Positions 62,086-64,000 of a stretch of 64,000 nucleotides of DNA are shown here, piece after piece. Position numbers and translations under genes: made by a program. Where the stretch lies: positions 6,358,001 through 6,422,000 of the forward strand of contig NC_016458.1 of NCBI RefSeq assembly GCF_000226115.1, read 5' to 3'. Below the pieces are notes generated by a model. It did not search any database, was not told the DNA's origin, and worked only from the letters and a program-made list of their open reading frames with translations. Source of the stretch: Thermothielavioides terrestris NRRL 8126 (Eukaryota; Ascomycota; Sordariomycetes; Sordariales; Chaetomiaceae). The first letter of the stretch is position 1. Each line of letters opens with the position of its first letter.

Positions 62086-64000
62086 ATGGACAGCACTGGT
62101 CAGACGCCTGATCAGGCGCTATTGTCGAGGTACAAGGCCTCGACGGACTACGCCAAACATGCCGACGGAATGCAAGTGCCGTATCGCAGCCAAGATCCCC
62201 ATGAGATCGCCACCCTCGTCAACGGGCTCGAGGAGTGCAGCAAGAAAGGCAGGAAGAAAGGCGGCTTCTCGGCCAAGAAGACGAAGTATGCTGTTGCTTC
62301 GTCGCCGACGGGTATCACGGTTGATTCGTGGCGCTTCCAAGAGTTCGACTACAAGAAGCGTGATCTCCCAACCTACGCCCGCGGCCTGTTCACCACCCGG
62401 ACCCAACATGGCGTCCCTGAAATCGCCATCCGCGGCTATGACAAGTTCTTCAACATCGACGAAGTGCGCGAAACGTCTTGGAAGCACATCATGGAGAGGA
62501 CCAAGGGGCCCTATGAGCTGACGCTCAAGGAAAACGGCTGCATCATCTTCATCAGCGGCCTCGAAGACGACACGCTGCTCGTCTGCAGCAAGCACTCGAC
62601 TGGTGACCGGAGTGATGTGGCCGTCAGCCATGCGAACGTGGGAGAGCAGCACCTCGAGCGGCAGCTGGCCCGGCTCGGCAAGACGAAGGAGGAGCTGGCT
62701 CGGGAGCTGAGACGGCGGAATGCCACTGCCGTGGCCGAGCTCTGCGACGACAGCTTCGAGGAGCACATCCTAGCTTACGGGCCAGATAAGGCTGGCCTGT
62801 ACCTGCACGGCGTCAACATCAACGTCCCGGAGTTCATGACCTACCCTGCCCCACTGGTGCAGAAATTCGCCGAAGACTGGGGCTTCATCAAGACGGGCTT
62901 GATCATGATCGACGACATTCATGACGTGAAAGCCTTCCTCGAAGAGGTCGCCAAGACTGGCGCCCATGACGGCCGTGATGTGGAAGGCTTCGTCATTCGG
63001 TGCAAAATGACAACCAACCCCGGCGTGGCCCCGTACCAGGACTGGTTCTTCAAGTACAAGTTCGAGGAGCCATACCTGATGTTCCGGCAATGGCGGGAGG
63101 CTACCAAGGCACTCATCTCGGGCAAGCCGTTCAAGATCAGGAAGCATGTCAAAATCACCGAGGAGTACCTGCTGTACGCGCGACAGCGCCTCGCTAGCGA
63201 CAAGGGATTAGGAAAGGCCTACCTCCAGAATCATGGCATCATCAAACTGCGCAACGACTTCCTGGAGTACAAAAATATGAAGGGGTCCGATGCCGCTAAC
63301 CTCGAGGATACCAGCGACGCCGCGAACGTCACCCGCGATATCATTCTCGTCCCGATCGCGACGATCGGGTGCGGGAAGACCACCATCGGCCTGGCCCTAA
63401 CCAGCTTGTTTGGTTGGGGCCACATTCAGAACGACAACATCACTGGCGCCAAACGACCTCCGCGATTCACCAAGGCCGTCCTGGACCAGCTCAACGAATT
63501 TCCTGCCGTGTTTGCCGACCGGAATAACGCCATGGCGCATGAGCGCAAGCAGTTGATCACGGATGTCAAGCTGCAGCACACGACTGCAAGACTCGTCGCG
63601 CTCCACTTCGTGCATCACGACGTCGACGCCATCCGCCAGGTAACGCGAAGCCGAGTGATCGAGCGAGGCGATAATCATCAGACAATCCAGGCGGCCACGG
63701 ACTTGAACAAAGTCGTCGGCATTATGGAGGGCTTCATCCAGCGTTTTGAGCCGTGCGACCCCGAGAAGGAACCGGACGCCGGCTTCGACGCGGTTATCGA
63801 CCTCGATCCCACCGCAGGAAGCAGGGAGAACCTCGAGGTCGTCATCAGCGAACTGCATCGCCTGTACCCGAACTTCGTCAAGGAGGTCCCGTCCGCCGAG
63901 GACATGGACGCCGCCATCCAAACCGCGCTCGAGAGCTACAAACCGGACGTGCGGCACACCATCCCCGACCGCTCTAACAAGAACAACAAACAGGGTGCGA
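62086..64000 (+). CDS. TRL1: Fungal tRNA ligase Trl1 (3' end outside window)
   Basis: The frame from ATG 62086 stays open to the window end: 638 codons of a protein usually above 800 aa. The N-terminal adenylyltransferase domain has the nucleotidyl-lysine motif KENG at Lys148 (LTLKENGCIIFISG), then GLYLHGVNINVPEF, DVEGFVIRCK and the lysine strand WFFKYKFEEPY. The polynucleotide-kinase domain starts near 420 with the P-loop IGCGKTTIG (Lys431). The 2',3'-cyclic phosphodiesterase domain would follow beyond the window. Trl1 joins tRNA halves after intron removal and splices HAC1-type mRNA in the unfolded protein response. Start chosen as the first in-frame ATG after a C/A-rich leader. Confidence 0.95.
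   Translation, partial: MDSTGQTPDQALLSRYKASTDYAKHADGMQVPYRSQDPHEIATLVNGLEECSKKGRKKGGFSAKKTKYAVASSPTGITVDSWRFQEFDYKKRDLPTYARGLFTTRTQHGVPEIAIRGYDKFFNIDEVRETSWKHIMERTKGPYELTLKENGCIIFISGLEDDTLLVCSKHSTGDRSDVAVSHANVGEQHLERQLARLGKTKEELARELRRRNATAVAELCDDSFEEHILAYGPDKAGLYLHGVNINVPEFMTYPAPLVQKFAEDWGFIKTGLIMIDDIHDVKAFLEEVAKTGAHDGRDVEGFVIRCKMTTNPGVAPYQDWFFKYKFEEPYLMFRQWREATKALISGKPFKIRKHVKITEEYLLYARQRLASDKGLGKAYLQNHGIIKLRNDFLEYKNMKGSDAANLEDTSDAANVTRDIILVPIATIGCGKTTIGLALTSLFGWGHIQNDNITGAKRPPRFTKAVLDQLNEFPAVFADRNNAMAHERKQLITDVKLQHTTARLVALHFVHHDVDAIRQVTRSRVIERGDNHQTIQAATDLNKVVGIMEGFIQRFEPCDPEKEPDAGFDAVIDLDPTAGSRENLEVVISELHRLYPNFVKEVPSAEDMDAAIQTALESYKPDVRHTIPDRSNKNNKQGA

Overview
The window looks like a chromosome arm of a filamentous ascomycete, most likely a sordariomycete of the Chaetomiaceae type. 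Genes are GC-rich at third codon positions and carry short introns of about 45-100 bp with CTGAC or CTAAC branch sites. The first 2.6 kb is an AT-rich block decayed as by repeat-induced point mutation (RIP). Orthologues of Neurospora cot-1 and dim-5 can be read directly. Everything here comes from reading the sequence; no database search was run.

Layout. 1-2600: AT-rich RIP relics with a 20-bp G-rich minisatellite. 3993-8181: a Pho85/Clg1-type cyclin, a long non-coding stretch with poly-T tracts and a tandem duplication, then a FAM192A/Fyv6 splicing factor. 8730-15476: TIM54, the NDR kinase cot-1 and SF3A2/Prp11. 16232-21752: a class III CoA-transferase, a PHD-finger protein and a fungal SLATT two-TM protein. 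21.8-30.4 kb is looser: intergenic relics, a 3-hydroxyacyl-CoA dehydrogenase-like gene, an unrecognised two-exon gene, an Hsp70-like pseudogene, another decayed gene end, an NmrA-like gene and a frameshifted small secreted cysteine-rich gene. 30853-38355 is a five-gene sugar-metabolism cluster. 38968-51534: dim-5, a MITE-like element, a UBTD1-type ubiquitin-like protein, beta-COP (SEC26), mago nashi and GID4. 51931-59696: TRM11, RPP40, an ankyrin protein, a Zn2Cys6 factor with a frameshift and an amidohydrolase. After 2.4 kb of mostly non-coding DNA, the fungal tRNA ligase TRL1 starts at 62086 and runs off the end.

How genes work together. The cluster at 31-38 kb combines a triosephosphate-isomerase paralogue, an RpiB-type isomerase, a DhaK/DhaL kinase, a class II ketose-bisphosphate aldolase and a YgbJ/LtnD-like dehydrogenase, placed around two divergent promoters. 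The kinase plus two isomerases match the known erythrulose-phosphate route. The aldolase and dehydrogenase resemble the L-threonate route. The combination suggests a fungal C4 (or branched C5) sugar or sugar-acid catabolic module. Separately, many single-copy RNA-processing genes occur here (Fyv6, SF3A2, mago, TRM11, RPP40, TRL1). dim-5, whose H3K9 methylation marks RIP-mutated DNA in Neurospora, lies in the same window as such DNA.

Noteworthy details: a GC-AG intron in TRM11, an ATG-only first coding exon in the UBTD1 gene, a 357-bp TIR element flanked by TTAA, and relics in which only TAG stops interrupt the frame.
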